A DNA stretch of 64,000 nt from Roseomonas sp. (GTDB lineage: Bacteria > Pseudomonadota > Alphaproteobacteria > Acetobacterales > Acetobacteraceae): contig JADCGF010000012.1 of the NCBI GenBank assembly GCA_020249145.1, forward strand, positions 124,001 through 188,000. The letters run 5' to 3'. The notes beneath the pieces are model-generated. The model was not told the DNA's origin. It did not search any database and saw nothing but the letters and a program-made list of their open reading frames with translations. Position numbers and translations under genes: made by a program. Each line of letters starts with the position of its first letter. Positions within the stretch are counted from its first letter, which is position 1. Below, piece by piece: positions 1-9,701 of this stretch.

Positions 1-349
1 CAACCAGCACCGGCACGCGCATCCGCCTGAGCCAGGCAGCGAAAGCGCGATCCGCAGGCGTGATGCCGGCGCGTGCGTCCATCACAAACAGCACGAGGGA
101 GGCGCCGCGCAAAGCGGCCTCGGAACTCGCGCGCATGCGGCCGGGCACGGTATCGGGCGGCGCTTCTTCAAGCCCGGCGGTGTCCACCAGTGTCACATCG
201 CGCCCGGCGATGCGCGCGGTTACTTCCTTGCGGTCGCGCGTGACCCCTGGCGTGTCATGCACCAGCGCGATGCGCCGCTGCGCCAGCCTATTGAACAGCG
301 TGGATTTGCCGACATTGGGCCGGCCCAGAATGACAATGACAGGCTGCAT
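1..349 (-). CDS. der: Ribosome-assembly GTPase Der (EngA), N-terminal part, cut by window edge
   Basis: Der is a two-GTPase-domain protein needed for 50S subunit maturation. The 116 visible codons start at an ATG at 349 and cover most of the first G domain. The Walker A/G1 motif GRPNVGKST lies near residue 8, a switch I region DTPGVTRDR near residue 35, and the G3 motif DTAGLEE near residue 60, with the VMDARAG region following. The sequence runs off base 1, so the second GTPase domain and KH-like domain are not seen. It sits 13 bases downstream of the bamB-like gene on the same strand, the common alphaproteobacterial TPR-bamB-der arrangement, so co-transcription is likely. Recognition is firm because DTPGVTRDR is diagnostic for Der among TRAFAC GTPases. 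Confidence 0.95.
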   Translation of the reverse strand, partial: MQPVIVILGRPNVGKSTLFNRLAQRRIALVHDTPGVTRDRKEVTARIAGRDVTLVDTAGLEEAPPDTVPGRMRASSEAALRGASLVLFVMDARAGITPADRAFAAWLRRMRVPVLV

Positions 350-362
350 GAAGGGGCCTGGT

Positions 363-1706
363 TCAGCCTTCGCCGACAAAGGCAACCAGGCTGCCATCAT
401 CGGTCGCCAGGATCAGCCGCCCCCCCACCACGATCATCGGCAAGGAAAGCGGGCCCGGCAGGCGTTGGCGGCCCAGCACATCGCCATTGGATGGATCAAG
501 CGAAACAAGCTCCGCCAGGCTGGTGCCGACAAAAAGCCGCCCGCCGGCCAATAACGGAGAGGATAGCTGCACCAGTGGCGGCGCCCGATTGCCCTGCGCC
601 GGCGGGCGGAGTGAAACCGCCCAGCGGGCCATGCCTGTTTCGCGCTGCAAAGCTGCGACTTCACCGGAATCGGTCACGCCAAACAACCACTCGCCCGCCA
701 CCCAGGGCATTTCCGTGCCGCCGAATTCCCGTTCCCAAATGCGCCTGCCAGCGCGCAGATCAATCGAAAGCCCGATCCCGCCCATGCCTATGGCAATGAC
801 ATCATTGCCCGAAATCACCGGCGCGGCGCGTACGCTGCCCACATCGGCAAGGCTGGTGCCGCCGGCGGCGGCCAGGCTGTCGCTCCAGAGCACCCTTCCA
901 TCATTGGCCCGGAAGGCCAGGATTTCACCGGAAGGAAAGCCCGTCACTACAATATCGCCAGCAATGGCGGGCGGCGGCAGGCCAAGCGGCACCGTCAGGA
1001 TAGCCTGGGCACGATAGCGCCAGAGCAGCTTGCCATCCTCGGCAGACAGCGCCACCAGCGTGCTGTCCAAGGTCGTGACAAAAATCCGGCCATTGGCGAT
1101 GGAAGCCGCGCCGCGCATGGGCGCCTGCAGGCGCACGCGCCATTTCACCGTGCCATCAGCGGCGGAAAGGGCCAGCACCTCAGACAACACAGTGGTGACA
1201 AAAACCGTATCGCCTTCCACAATCACGCCAATGCCGCCGCCATCGCCACGTTCATTTTCCCGGCGGGTATCAACGCGCCAAAGCCGCGCGCCATTGGCGA
1301 TATCGAAGGCGGAAACAAAGCCAATCGCATCGCCCATGAAAACGCGATCCGCGCTGGCAACCGGGCCGGCAACAACGCGGCGGCGGAAGGAAGTGCCCGT
1401 GCCGAAGCTTGCCGACCACGCCTGACGAAGATTGGCACCAAGCGCGATATGCCCGCCCGTATGGCTTGCCACGCCGCCAAGCTGGGGCCAAAGGCTGCGC
1501 TGTTCCTGCGGAGGCAGGGCGATCGTCAGCCCGCGCGCTTCGGCATCCGCTTCAACGCTACGATCCGGCAGCGTCATCACCGGCTTGCGTTCACCAACAA
1601 TCTTCACGCGGCGTTCGCCGAAGATGTTATCCAGCGTTTCGCAGCCAGCCAAAAGCCCCGCCGAGCCCAGCAGCCAGGCGCGCCGAGAAATATCCCGCCC
1701 CGTCAT
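363..1706 (-). CDS. bamB: BamB-like PQQ-type beta-propeller lipoprotein (outer-membrane assembly)
   Basis: This 447-residue protein is probably the BamB subunit of the beta-barrel assembly machine, which helps BamA insert outer-membrane proteins. An N-terminal twin-arginine-like stretch (SRRAWLLGS) and a lipobox ending LLAGC with Cys22 suggest a lipoprotein held on the periplasmic face of the outer membrane. Repeated blades with the pattern DG-x-LLWR or NGARLWRVD, typical of PQQ-like propellers, recur from about residue 120 to 440. The start overlaps the stop of the upstream TPR gene by 4 bases, giving translational coupling, and der follows 13 bases downstream. There is no dehydrogenase catalytic signature, so a PQQ enzyme is unlikely. 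BamB is inferred from family and context. Confidence 0.85.
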   Translation of the reverse strand: MTGRDISRRAWLLGSAGLLAGCETLDNIFGERRVKIVGERKPVMTLPDRSVEADAEARGLTIALPPQEQRSLWPQLGGVASHTGGHIALGANLRQAWSASFGTGTSFRRRVVAGPVASADRVFMGDAIGFVSAFDIANGARLWRVDTRRENERGDGGGIGVIVEGDTVFVTTVLSEVLALSAADGTVKWRVRLQAPMRGAASIANGRIFVTTLDSTLVALSAEDGKLLWRYRAQAILTVPLGLPPPAIAGDIVVTGFPSGEILAFRANDGRVLWSDSLAAAGGTSLADVGSVRAAPVISGNDVIAIGMGGIGLSIDLRAGRRIWEREFGGTEMPWVAGEWLFGVTDSGEVAALQRETGMARWAVSLRPPAQGNRAPPLVQLSSPLLAGGRLFVGTSLAELVSLDPSNGDVLGRQRLPGPLSLPMIVVGGRLILATDDGSLVAFVGEG

Positions 1707-2365
1707 CCTTCAAGCCCCATGGCAAGACGTTGAGCCCTTTCGCGCACGCCGCGCGGCGCCGTGACATCAGCGGCCAGCGCCTGGAAGGCTTGACGCGCTT
1801 CATCGCGCCGCCCCGCATGCAGCGCAATCAGGCCGGCCATTTCGCGCGCCGAGGCATTCCAGGCCGATTCGGGCCTGGTCAGCGGCGTGATGCGCGCGGC
1901 CAGCATCGCCGGGTCCCCCTGATCAAGCGAACGGATCACCCAAAGCAGCGATGCCAAATCCCGATAGAGCGGATCGGCACTACTATCGGCAGCGATGGCA
2001 TCATATAGCCGGAGCGCTTCCGTCAAATCCCCGGTCTCCGCCTTGAGCGCGGCAGCCCGCAGCCGCGCCAGATCACGATAGCCGGAGGGCGCACCGCGGG
2101 ACGCTTCTTCAAAGCGCTGCGCCATGGCCCGAAGGTCCGCGCCTTCGGCCTCGGCGGCGCGATGGGCGGCCATGAAGGCGATGGCGGCCTTCTCAGCTTC
2201 CCGTGCTTCATACCAGCGCCAGCTTTGATGGGCGCCAATGCCGGCCAGCACAAAGATCAGCACGCCCAAGACCAGGGTCCCGTAGCGCTTCCAAAGCCGG
2301 CGGGCGCGTTCAGCGCGGAGGTCTTCCGCAACCTCGTCAAAGATATCGGGCAAGGCGGTCCTCAA
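1703..2365 (-). CDS. YfgM-like membrane-anchored TPR protein
   Basis: This 220-residue protein has a cytoplasmic acidic/basic N-terminus (DEVAEDLRAERARRLWKRYG), one transmembrane segment at about residues 29-46, and an Ala-rich helical periplasmic domain with TPR-like repeats to the C-terminus (for example ARLRAAALKAETGDLTEALRLY). The layout matches YfgM-type ancillary SecYEG translocon subunits, which hand exported proteins to periplasmic chaperones. It heads the operon with bamB and der (4-base overlap with bamB), the same order as yfgM-yfgL-der in many Proteobacteria. The molecular role here is inferred from that synteny; the fold is well supported. Confidence 0.8.
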   Translation of the reverse strand: MRTALPDIFDEVAEDLRAERARRLWKRYGTLVLGVLIFVLAGIGAHQSWRWYEAREAEKAAIAFMAAHRAAEAEGADLRAMAQRFEEASRGAPSGYRDLARLRAAALKAETGDLTEALRLYDAIAADSSADPLYRDLASLLWVIRSLDQGDPAMLAARITPLTRPESAWNASAREMAGLIALHAGRRDEARQAFQALAADVTAPRGVRERAQRLAMGLEG

Positions 2366-2486
2366 GCATCATGAAGGTCTCGCGCAGGGCTAAGGCCTAT
2401 CGCGGCGGCGGTCAAACGGGGAATTTTGCGTTTATGGGGGTGCCTGGTAATAATTTTAGGAGAAAATTTGCAATTCATTAACTTCT

Positions 2487-2894
2487 ATGGCGTCTCTTGG
2501 TCCAATGCAGTTCCCCAGCCCCCTTTGCGCCCTTTTTTTGCTGCTTGCCGGCTGCGAAAGCGTTGGCGCCCCCGGCGCGCCCTTGCTGGCCATTCCCGCA
2601 GCCATAGAAGGGGTATCGCTTGTTACCACGCAGCGCGGGGTGGGCGATAATGTGGTTTCGCTGGTCACCGGCCAGGATTGTTCCTATGTCCGGCTCGCCA
2701 AGGGGCAGACCTATTGCGCTTCAGACCCGCCGCCGCCCGTGCAGCCGATCTGCACACGGAGCCTGGGCAAGGTGGATTGCTGGACGACGCCGCCTGTCGC
2801 CACGCCGCCTTACAGCAATGTCCGTGATGGGCCTTATGAGCTGACCGCCGAGCAGGAACGCAACCGCACGGCGCGCTGGCCGAAGCTGTTCTGA
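2487..2894 (+). CDS. Small putative lipoprotein, unknown function
   Basis: I do not recognise this 135-residue protein. Its N-terminus carries a hydrophobic stretch ending in LLLAGC, a good lipobox, so it is probably an outer-membrane or periplasmic lipoprotein. The mature part has several cysteines (QDCSYVRL, YCASDPPPP, ICTRSLGKVDCW), suggesting disulfides, and a Pro-rich middle. Two starts are possible: ATG at 2487 or ATG at 2505; the second gives a shorter signal sequence with Cys17 as lipidation site. A purine-rich AGGAG at about 2458 is too distant to decide. It is monocistronic, between the divergent TPR operon and the convergent amidohydrolase gene. Confidence 0.65.
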   Translation: MASLGPMQFPSPLCALFLLLAGCESVGAPGAPLLAIPAAIEGVSLVTTQRGVGDNVVSLVTGQDCSYVRLAKGQTYCASDPPPPVQPICTRSLGKVDCWTTPPVATPPYSNVRDGPYELTAEQERNRTARWPKLF

Positions 2895-2914
2895 TCGGTG
2901 CCGCCCGGCGCCTT

Positions 2915-3955
2915 TCAAAGAAACTGCGGCAGACGATAAAACCGCGCGGCACTCCGCCAGAACAAATCCGCCTTTTCATCGGCCGAGGCGCCGGCGGCGA
3001 TGCGCTTGAAGGCATTCCAGCCAACCGCATAGCCATAGCCGCCCTTATCCACCGGGAAATTGCTTTCAAACATGCAGCGGCGCGTGCCGAAGAATTCAAT
3101 GCAGCGTTCCATCCAGGGGCGCCAATGGGCGGCCAGTTCTTCCGATGAAGGCGCAATCGCGCCGGCTTCAAGCCCGAAGCCCGGCAGGCGCATGCCAAGC
3201 CCACCCAGCTTCACCATGACATTCGGGCATTGCGCCAGTTCCGCCATATTGCGTGACCAAGCGGCAAAGACCTCATCCCGCTTGCCGGCATAAGGGCCTA
3301 TGCCGAGAATCCCGCCGCAATGATCCAGCACAATCGGGATTTCGGGGAAGGTGCGCGCGAGTGACGCGAGGCGCGGGATTTGGTGGAAATAAATCCAGGC
3401 ATCGAAGGAAAGCCCATTACGCCCAAGGGCAGCCAAGCCCGCGCGGAACGCAGCGCCATCCATCATGTCTTCCGCCGACGTATAGGCCGGGTTCAGCATC
3501 ACGGGGTCAGGGTCCCAGGTGGCGATATGGCGAATGCCGCGAAACCGCCCGCCAGCAGCCGCGATATGCGCTTCCAAAACGGGCTGCACCGCATCCCCCA
3601 GCGTCAGATCGGCATAGCCCACAATCCCGGCATTGGCGGCGATATCGCCATAGATGCCGCTTGCGAACATCGCGGCGATGCCGGTGACGAATTCCGTCTC
3701 ACCCACTGGCTTCAAAGCCTCAGGTCCTGCGGCGCGATGCATGGACCGCGCTTGGACATAAACCGTCGCCTTCACGTTATGGCCGCTTTTCAGATCGGCC
3801 AGAAATTCATCATGCAAATAGCGCCAGCCCGGCCGGTCCCAGAGATGGTGATGCGGATCAATGATCACCTGCGCGGGGTCCAGGATTTCCTCCTGCCGTG
3901 CGGCGAGCCAATCCTCTCGGACGGCAAGGTAATGCTGCACCTGATGTTGGGACAT
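2915..3955 (-). CDS. Amidohydrolase-2 family hydrolase (PDC-hydrolase/LigI-like)
   Basis: This 346-residue TIM-barrel metal hydrolase belongs to the amidohydrolase-2 family, which includes 2-pyrone-4,6-dicarboxylate lactonase and related C-C or lactone hydrolases. The N-terminal metal site IDPHHHLWD lies at about residues 32-40, an internal IVLDHCGG follows near residue 210, and the C-terminal MFESNFPVDKGG carries the conserved Asp. It is divergent from a DapA-superfamily lyase and an ABM monooxygenase, suggesting a small catabolic module for an aromatic or hydroxy-acid intermediate. The substrate cannot be told from sequence. A 5'-proximal region rich in Gln/His (MSQHQVQHYL) is unremarkable. 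Confidence 0.8.
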   Translation of the reverse strand: MSQHQVQHYLAVREDWLAARQEEILDPAQVIIDPHHHLWDRPGWRYLHDEFLADLKSGHNVKATVYVQARSMHRAAGPEALKPVGETEFVTGIAAMFASGIYGDIAANAGIVGYADLTLGDAVQPVLEAHIAAAGGRFRGIRHIATWDPDPVMLNPAYTSAEDMMDGAAFRAGLAALGRNGLSFDAWIYFHQIPRLASLARTFPEIPIVLDHCGGILGIGPYAGKRDEVFAAWSRNMAELAQCPNVMVKLGGLGMRLPGFGLEAGAIAPSSEELAAHWRPWMERCIEFFGTRRCMFESNFPVDKGGYGYAVGWNAFKRIAAGASADEKADLFWRSAARFYRLPQFL

Positions 3956-4074
3956 GGCGTGTTCCTGACCGCGAGGCTTTAAGCGCCCATGGGATGGCGC
4001 TTTGCGCCAAGCGTCAAGCCTGGGCGAGTCTGGCTGCTTGTTCTATGCTTCCCACAACATCTAAGGACCCTTCC

Positions 4075-4998
4075 ATGCTCACCAGAAATGCCAAGGGCGT
4101 TTTCGTTATTGCGCCCACGCCCTTCCTGCCGGATGGCGCGCTTGATCTGGCCAGTGCCGATCGCATGACCGATGCCTTTCTGGCCGCGGGTGCAAGTGGC
4201 CTGACGCTGCTTGGCGTGATGGGTGAAGCGCCGAAGCTTGATCAGGAAGAAGCGATCAGCTTCGTCGCGCGCGTGATCAACCGCGTGGCGGGACGCGTGC
4301 CGGTGGTGGTAGGTGCCTCGGCGCCTGGTTTTGCCAGCATGCGCGCTGTGGCGCAGGGCGCGCTTGATCTGGGTGCGGCAGGCATCATGGTGGCGCCGGC
4401 GCCGGGCCTTAAGGGCGATGATGCGGTGCTATCCTACATCATGCAGTCCATGGATACGGTGGGCGACGCGCCCTTTGTCTTGCAGGATTTTCCGCAACTG
4501 ACCGGCATTCATATCAGCGCTGGCATGGTGGCGCGCGCCGCCGCTGACCCGCGCCTGGTGATGCTGAAGGCCGAAGATTATCCTGGGCTTGATAAGCTTT
4601 CCGCCATCCGGAAGATGGAATCGGAAGGCAAGATGCCGCGCATCAGCATCCTGGGCGGCAATGGCGGTCAATTCCTGCCCGAGGAACTGTCGCGCGGCGC
4701 GGATGGCATCATGACCGGCTATGCCTTCCCGGAAATGCTGGCCGAGGTCATTGCGCTAATGGCCGCCGGCAAGCGCGACGCGGCGCAGGATGCTTTTGAT
4801 CTGCATCTGCCTTTGATCCGCAGCGAATTGCAGCCGGGCCTTGGCCTTGCGATTCGCAAGCATATACTGGCGCGGCGCGGTATCATCGCCCATGCGGCTT
4901 TGCGTGCGCCCGGGCCCAAGCTTTCGCCGGAAACCACGGCGGAAATTGATTTTCTGCTGGCCCGGCTGCAAGCACGCGGCGGCGCCAAACTTCCCTGA
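4075..4998 (+). CDS. DapA-superfamily class I aldolase/lyase, not a true DHDPS
   Basis: This 307-residue protein has the (beta/alpha)8 fold of the dihydrodipicolinate synthase/N-acetylneuraminate lyase family. The Schiff-base lysine is Lys165 in LVMLKAEDYPG. Key DHDPS positions differ: the usual GTTGE is GVMGE (residues 47-51), and the Tyr of the LYNVP motif is replaced (VLQDFP, residues 135-140). It is therefore unlikely to make dihydrodipicolinate and more likely a catabolic aldolase, dehydratase or decarboxylase. The start at 4075 gives the canonical N-terminus FVIAPTPFLPDG; longer upstream reading is out of family. An ABM protein gene follows 35 bases downstream, and an amidohydrolase is divergent. 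Confidence 0.85.
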   Translation: MLTRNAKGVFVIAPTPFLPDGALDLASADRMTDAFLAAGASGLTLLGVMGEAPKLDQEEAISFVARVINRVAGRVPVVVGASAPGFASMRAVAQGALDLGAAGIMVAPAPGLKGDDAVLSYIMQSMDTVGDAPFVLQDFPQLTGIHISAGMVARAAADPRLVMLKAEDYPGLDKLSAIRKMESEGKMPRISILGGNGGQFLPEELSRGADGIMTGYAFPEMLAEVIALMAAGKRDAAQDAFDLHLPLIRSELQPGLGLAIRKHILARRGIIAHAALRAPGPKLSPETTAEIDFLLARLQARGGAKLP

Positions 4999-5033
4999 AA
5001 ACCACAAGCTTTACATACCGAGGAGGATACCCC

Positions 5034-5336
5034 ATGCCCAAAATCGCCATCGCCGTTGAATTCAAGATCAAGGAAGGCCAGCACGCGGCCTTTGACGCGA
5101 TCATCCGCGAACATGCCCGCCTGACGCTTCAGGAAGAACCGGGCTGCGAGCGCTTTGATGTGCTGCAACCACTCGACAAGGATGGGGCGCATGACAAAAG
5201 CCGCGTCATGTTGTGTGAGGTCTATCAGGACCGCGCGGCGGTGGATGTGCACACCAAGAATCCGCGCCTTGCCAAGGTGCGCGATGCCTATGCGGCGCTG
5301 ATCGAAGGCCGCACGCTCACGCTTTGTGAGATGTGA
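5034..5336 (+). CDS. ABM-domain (quinol monooxygenase-like) protein
   Basis: This 100-residue protein is a single antibiotic-biosynthesis-monooxygenase (ABM) domain of the ferredoxin-like dimeric barrel type. It shows the family signature EFKIKEGQHAAFDAIIREHARLTLQEEPGCERFDVLQP, followed by the MLCEVYQDRAAVDVHTKNPRLAKV half with the conserved His. Such proteins are cofactor-free monooxygenases or isomerases, or have unknown roles beside catabolic enzymes. It is preceded by AGGAGGA and starts at 5034, 35 bases after the DapA-like gene, so the two are likely co-transcribed. A strong hairpin follows directly. Enzymatic activity is not proven by the sequence. Confidence 0.8.
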   Translation: MPKIAIAVEFKIKEGQHAAFDAIIREHARLTLQEEPGCERFDVLQPLDKDGAHDKSRVMLCEVYQDRAAVDVHTKNPRLAKVRDAYAALIEGRTLTLCEM

Positions 5337-5340
5337 GGCA

Positions 5341-5367
5341 AAGGGCGCTGCGTGATGCAGCGCCCTT
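5341..5367. terminator. Bidirectional hairpin between ABM gene and alaS
   Basis: AAGGGCGCTGC, a 5-base loop, then GCAGCGCCCTT form a perfect 11-bp stem. It lies between two convergent stop codons (5336 and 5373). There is no long T-run on either side, so termination would be weak or protein-assisted. Confidence 0.65.
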
Positions 5368-5372
5368 GAGCA

Positions 5373-8021
5373 TCATCCAGCCAAAGCCGCCTTCACCGCC
5401 GCCAGCGCTTCTGCCGCATTGGCGGCATCCGGCCCGCCAGCCTGCGCCATGTCGGGCCGCCCGCCACCACCCTTGCCGCCCACAGCGGCTGAGGCCGCGC
5501 GCACCAAAGCCACCGCATCGGCGCGGCCCTTGGCGGCTTCCGCCACGGCAACGACGATACTCGCCTTGCCTTCAGCCGTGCTGATCAGCGCGACAACATC
5601 CGCCGCGCCGCCTTTCAGAATAGCCTCAGCCAGTCCCTTCAAATCGCGCGGCGGCACTTCGCCAAGGTCGCGCAGCGAAAGCCGCAGCCCCGCCACTTCC
5701 TCAATCTCCGCCCCGCCACCACCGGTCGCGAGCTTCTTACGCAGCTCCGCCACATCGCGTTCCAGCTTGCGGCGTTCTTCAACCAGCGCCGCAATACGGC
5801 CCGCCAATTCGCCAGGCTGCGCCTTCAATACCGCCGCTGCCGCCGTCAGGCTTTCTTCCATCTCATTGATGTAAGCCAGCGCCGCATCACCCGTCACGGC
5901 TTCCACGCGCCGCACGCCGGCGCTGACGGCGCCCTCGGAGATAATCTTGAACAGGCCGATATCACCGGTGCGCCGCACATGCGTGCCGCCGCAAAGTTCC
6001 AGCGAGTAGACGCCGTGCTTGTCGGTCGCCGCCGGATCATGGCCCATGCCAACCACGCGCACTTCCTCGCCATATTTCTCGCCAAACAGCGCCATAGCGC
6101 CGGCTTCCACCGCCGCTTCTGGTGTCATCAACCGCGTGATTACCTCGGCATTTTCGCGAATGCGGGCATTCACTTCTGCTTCAACCCAGGCGAGTTCTTC
6201 GGCTTCCATGGGCTTATTGTGGGAGACATCAAAACGCAGCCGATCCGGCGCGTTCAAGCTGCCCTTCTGCGCGACATGCGTACCCAAACGCCGGCGCAAG
6301 GCTTCATGCAGCAAATGCGTAGCCGAATGATGCGCGCGGATATTGGACCGGCGCGCATGCTCCACCGTCGCACTCACAGCCATGCCAGGCTTGGCTTCGC
6401 CATGCACAACTTTGCCCAGATGCACGAAAAGATTGCCGAGCTTCTTTTGCGTATCGCGGACCTCGATCCGGCAGGCATCGCCCGCGACAATCACGCCGGT
6501 ATCACCCACCTGGCCACCGCTTTCGGCATAAAACGGCGTCTGGTTCAGCAGCACCGCAACTTCGCTGCCCACCGCGGCGTGATCCACCACCTTGCCATCC
6601 ACCACCAACGCGGTGATCTCACCCTCTGCAACTTCCGTGGAATAGCCAAGGAACTCACTGGCGCCGATCTTTTCCTGCACATCGAACCAGAGGCTTTCAG
6701 TCGCCGCTTCCCCGCTGCCGGCCCAGGCCGCACGGGCGCGGCGCTTCTGTTCGGCCATGGCGGCATTGAAGCCTTCCACATCCACCGCGCGGCCTTCACT
6801 GCGCAAAGCATCTTGCGTCAGGTCCAAGGGGAAGCCGAAAGTATCATACAAGCGGAAGGCGATATCGCCCGGCAGGGTCTGGTTTGATCCAAGCTTGCCG
6901 GTTTCCTCAGCCAAAAGATGCAGGCCACGTTCCAGCAAGGACCGGAAGCGCGTTTCCTCAAGCCGGAGCGTTTCAGCAATCAGCCCCTCGGCGCGCACCA
7001 ATTCTGGATAGGCCGTGCCCATTTGCCGGATCAGCGAAGGCAGGATGCGATGCATCAAGGGCTCACGCGATCCCATCATATGCGCGTGGCGCATGGCGCG
7101 GCGCAGGATGCGGCGCAGCACATAGCCGCGGCCTTCATTGGAAGGCAGCACGCCATCGGCAATCAGAAAGGCGCCGGCGCGCAAATGGTCTGCCACCACG
7201 CGGTGGCTCGACCGGAACGGGCCATCAGGGTCTTGGCCGGTCGCTTCCGCACTCGCCAGGATGATCGCGCGCAGCGTGTCCGTGTCGTAATTATCGTGCT
7301 TGCCTTGCAGAATGGCGGCGAAGCGTTCCAGCCCCATGCCGGTATCAATGGAAGGCCGTGGCAGCGGGTTGCGCGTGCCGGCGGGTTCTTCCAGGAACTG
7401 CATGAAAACCAGGTTCCAAATCTCGATGAAGCGATCCCCATCCTGATCCGCGCTGCTAGGCGGGCCGCCGAAAATCTTGTCGCCATGGTCGAAGAAAATC
7501 TCGGAACAGGGGCCGCAAGGACCGGTATCGCCCATGCGCCAGAAATTGTCGGAGGTCGGGATGCGGATGATGCGATCATCTGTGAGACCCGCGACCTTTT
7601 TCCAGATGTCCGCAGCGTCTTCATCTTCTGAATAGACCGTCACCAGCAGCCGGTCCTTGGGCAGCGCAAAATCCTTGGTCAGCAATTCCCAGGCATAGGG
7701 GATGGCCTGTTCCTTGAAGTAATCCCCGAAGGAGAAATTGCCGAGCATTTCAAAAAACGTGTGATGCCGCGCGGTATAGCCGACATTGTCCAAATCATTG
7801 TGCTTGCCCCCGGCACGGACGGATTTCTGCGCCGTGGTGGCGCGGGAATAGGGGCGCTTTTCCTGGCCGGTGAAGACATTCTTGAACTGCACCATGCCGG
7901 AATTGGCGAACATTAGCGTGGGATCATTGCGCGGCACCAGCGGGCTGCTTTCCACAACTTCATGGCCATTGCGGCGGAAGTAATCCAGGAAGGTCGCACG
8001 AATATCATTGCTGCTGGTCAT
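5373..8021 (-). CDS. alaS: Alanyl-tRNA synthetase
   Basis: This 882-residue class II synthetase charges tRNA-Ala and edits mischarged Ser/Gly. The start at 8021 gives the standard N-terminus ([20 protein letters not shown], then [15 protein letters not shown]); an upstream in-frame start would add 15 non-conserved residues. The editing domain has [17 protein letters not shown] (HxxxH) and LELCGGTHV (CxxxH, zinc ligands). The coiled C-terminal C-Ala region ends in a Gly/Ala-rich tail, with the conserved [16 protein letters not shown] motif. Length matches the family (about 875). It is monocistronic; the promoter region contains two long palindromes (8046-8150). Confidence 0.98.
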   Translation of the reverse strand: MTSSNDIRATFLDYFRRNGHEVVESSPLVPRNDPTLMFANSGMVQFKNVFTGQEKRPYSRATTAQKSVRAGGKHNDLDNVGYTARHHTFFEMLGNFSFGDYFKEQAIPYAWELLTKDFALPKDRLLVTVYSEDEDAADIWKKVAGLTDDRIIRIPTSDNFWRMGDTGPCGPCSEIFFDHGDKIFGGPPSSADQDGDRFIEIWNLVFMQFLEEPAGTRNPLPRPSIDTGMGLERFAAILQGKHDNYDTDTLRAIILASAEATGQDPDGPFRSSHRVVADHLRAGAFLIADGVLPSNEGRGYVLRRILRRAMRHAHMMGSREPLMHRILPSLIRQMGTAYPELVRAEGLIAETLRLEETRFRSLLERGLHLLAEETGKLGSNQTLPGDIAFRLYDTFGFPLDLTQDALRSEGRAVDVEGFNAAMAEQKRRARAAWAGSGEAATESLWFDVQEKIGASEFLGYSTEVAEGEITALVVDGKVVDHAAVGSEVAVLLNQTPFYAESGGQVGDTGVIVAGDACRIEVRDTQKKLGNLFVHLGKVVHGEAKPGMAVSATVEHARRSNIRAHHSATHLLHEALRRRLGTHVAQKGSLNAPDRLRFDVSHNKPMEAEELAWVEAEVNARIRENAEVITRLMTPEAAVEAGAMALFGEKYGEEVRVVGMGHDPAATDKHGVYSLELCGGTHVRRTGDIGLFKIISEGAVSAGVRRVEAVTGDAALAYINEMEESLTAAAAVLKAQPGELAGRIAALVEERRKLERDVAELRKKLATGGGGAEIEEVAGLRLSLRDLGEVPPRDLKGLAEAILKGGAADVVALISTAEGKASIVVAVAEAAKGRADAVALVRAASAAVGGKGGGGRPDMAQAGGPDAANAAEALAAVKAALAG

Positions 8022-8045
8022 GTTTCGCCCATCGGGTCCGCGTTT

Positions 8046-8091
8046 TCTAGAGCATGTTGCGTTCACATGAATTCACGCAACCCGCTCTAGA
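8046..8091. repeat. Intergenic nested palindrome, TCTAGAGC type
   Basis: Outer arms TCTAGAGC (8046-8053) and GCTCTAGA (8084-8091) enclose inner arms GTTGCGT (8056-8062) and ACGCAAC (8075-8081), with a TGAATTCA centre (8068-8075). It resembles the dispersed AGAGCATG-type intergenic repeats of alphaproteobacterial genomes. It lies upstream of alaS. Confidence 0.75.
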
Positions 8092-8103
8092 GCTTTGTTT
8101 TTC

Positions 8104-8150
8104 GAGCATCTTCACGCGTTCAGATGATTTCATCTGAACGCGATCTGCTC
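8104..8150. repeat. Intergenic palindrome, GAGCA...CGCGTTCAGATGA type
   Basis: A perfect 13-bp stem CGCGTTCAGATGA (8115-8127) / TCATCTGAACGCG (8130-8142) with a 2-base centre is bracketed by GAGCA (8104-8108) and TGCTC (8146-8150). Together with the preceding palindrome it makes a compound intergenic element. Confidence 0.75.
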
Positions 8151-8196
8151 TTAGTGCGGAGAGGTAGCGCGCAGCGCCCCCCGCGTGAAGTGCCTG

Positions 8197-9609
8197 TCAA
8201 AAACGCCCCGGCCAAACCCCCGGCCGCACGGCAAGCGCACAAATCAGCCCATAGGCAGAAATGCCAAGCGCCACCGCAATGAATTGGCCCGTGAGCCCAA
8301 GCCCCGCCACATCCATCAGCAAGGCCCCCCCCAGCACGGCGAGCCCCACACGGGTGACTGCTGCCAGCACCGGCCAGCGCATCCGCCCTGCGCCCATGGC
8401 GGCGAAGTAAAGCGCCATGCCCAGGCCGAAACCAGGCAAGGCCCAGCCAATGATGCCCAGTGCCTCAGTCGCAATCGCCGCTACGGCTGCGTCACTGGCA
8501 AAGGCCGCCGCCACTTGGGCAGGGAAAAGGGCAATGCCAAAGCCGATCACGCCCGTGACCGCAAAGGCCAAAGCGCCGCCGGTCCAGGCGATGCGCCGCG
8601 CCTCCTCCCAATCGCCCGCGCCAACCGCGCGCCCGACCAGGGCCGTCAGCGCGGAGCCTATGCCAAAAGCCAGCGGGATCATCAGGAATTCCATGCGCGC
8701 TGAAATGCCATAGGCGGCAATCGCCGCCGGGCCGAAAGCGGCGATGCGCGCCGTGACCAGGATGGTGGCCAGATTGGCCAGCGTTGCCATCACGCAGGCA
8801 ACCAGCCCCACCGCCAGAATGCGCCTAAACAGCGCGCGGCTGAGCGGCGCGCCGAAATCCGGCACAAAACCTGCACCGCCGCGCAGCACCACAAAAGCCA
8901 TGATCACCGCCGAACCGGTCATACTCAGCGCGAAAGCCATGCCAGCACCGGGCAAGCCGAGCCCGAGCGGTTCCATGAAGACCCAGGCGAGTGGCGGGAA
9001 GATCAACCACCCCCCCACCACGCCCCGTGCGGCCAGGGCATGGCGCCCGCCACCGCGCAGGATGGACGCCAAGGTATTGGTCATCCAGGCCGGCAGCGCG
9101 CCGGCACCGAAAGTCCAGGCGGCATAGGCAGCGCCGGCTTCCGCCGCCCCCGTGCCGCCAATCAGGCCCAGGATCGCGCGTGGAAACAGCAGGAAAGGCA
9201 GGGCAAAAAGCGCCGCACCCGCGCAGGCGATGATCAGCGCATGGGCCGCCAGCGCCGCCGCTTCATCGCGCTTCCCGCCGCCCAAGGCGCGCGCAATGGC
9301 CGAGACCACACCGCCCCCCATGGCACCGGCCGACATTTGGGACAGCAGCAGCGTGAAAGGCAGCACCACCGCCCAGCCCGCCAAAGCCGCCTGGCCCTGC
9401 CGCGCCGCGAGCCAGGGCTCGATCAATTGCGCGACAACCTGCGTTGCCGCCAGCAAGCTGGTTGGCGCCGCAAGGGCGAGGATTTGGCGCAGGCGCCCTG
9501 CCCCGCTAGTCACGGGAAAGCCGCCGAGTCGCACCTGAAAAGCATGTCTCCATGCCCCATCGGAGCCCCCAAGAACCCCGCTGGCAAGGGCGAATCGGGG
9601 GTTTTCCAC
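8197..9609 (-). CDS. MATE-family multidrug/sodium efflux transporter
   Basis: This is a polytopic inner-membrane protein of about 440-470 residues with some 12 hydrophobic segments. The N-terminal RQILALAAPTSLLAATQVVAQLIEPWL matches the MATE opening (TM1 with conserved Pro), and the pseudo-repeat begins again after about residue 250 (FRRILAVGLVACVMATLANLATILV). MATE proteins export cationic drugs or metabolites using H+ or Na+. The longest frame starts with GTG at 9609; GTG at 9513 (then TSGAGRLRQ) gives the more usual short N-terminus. Neither has a strong Shine-Dalgarno. It is divergent from gcrA; substrate unknown. Confidence 0.85.
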   Translation of the reverse strand: MENPRFALASGVLGGSDGAWRHAFQVRLGGFPVTSGAGRLRQILALAAPTSLLAATQVVAQLIEPWLAARQGQAALAGWAVVLPFTLLLSQMSAGAMGGGVVSAIARALGGGKRDEAAALAAHALIIACAGAALFALPFLLFPRAILGLIGGTGAAEAGAAYAAWTFGAGALPAWMTNTLASILRGGGRHALAARGVVGGWLIFPPLAWVFMEPLGLGLPGAGMAFALSMTGSAVIMAFVVLRGGAGFVPDFGAPLSRALFRRILAVGLVACVMATLANLATILVTARIAAFGPAAIAAYGISARMEFLMIPLAFGIGSALTALVGRAVGAGDWEEARRIAWTGGALAFAVTGVIGFGIALFPAQVAAAFASDAAVAAIATEALGIIGWALPGFGLGMALYFAAMGAGRMRWPVLAAVTRVGLAVLGGALLMDVAGLGLTGQFIAVALGISAYGLICALAVRPGVWPGRF

Positions 9610-9701
9610 AGATTTCTTTGGCGCGGTGCTTCATAGAGCTTGTGTGTCCTCCCCCTTTTGCCTACCGTATCTTGTGTTGGGGAGATCAAAGGGGGTTCTT
9701 C

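Noticed and set aside
4075..4998. Annotation as dapA
   Set aside because: Catalytic Tyr and TT motif of DHDPS are not conserved.
8022..8196. CRISPR-like array
   Set aside because: Only two different palindromes; no regular direct repeats or spacers.
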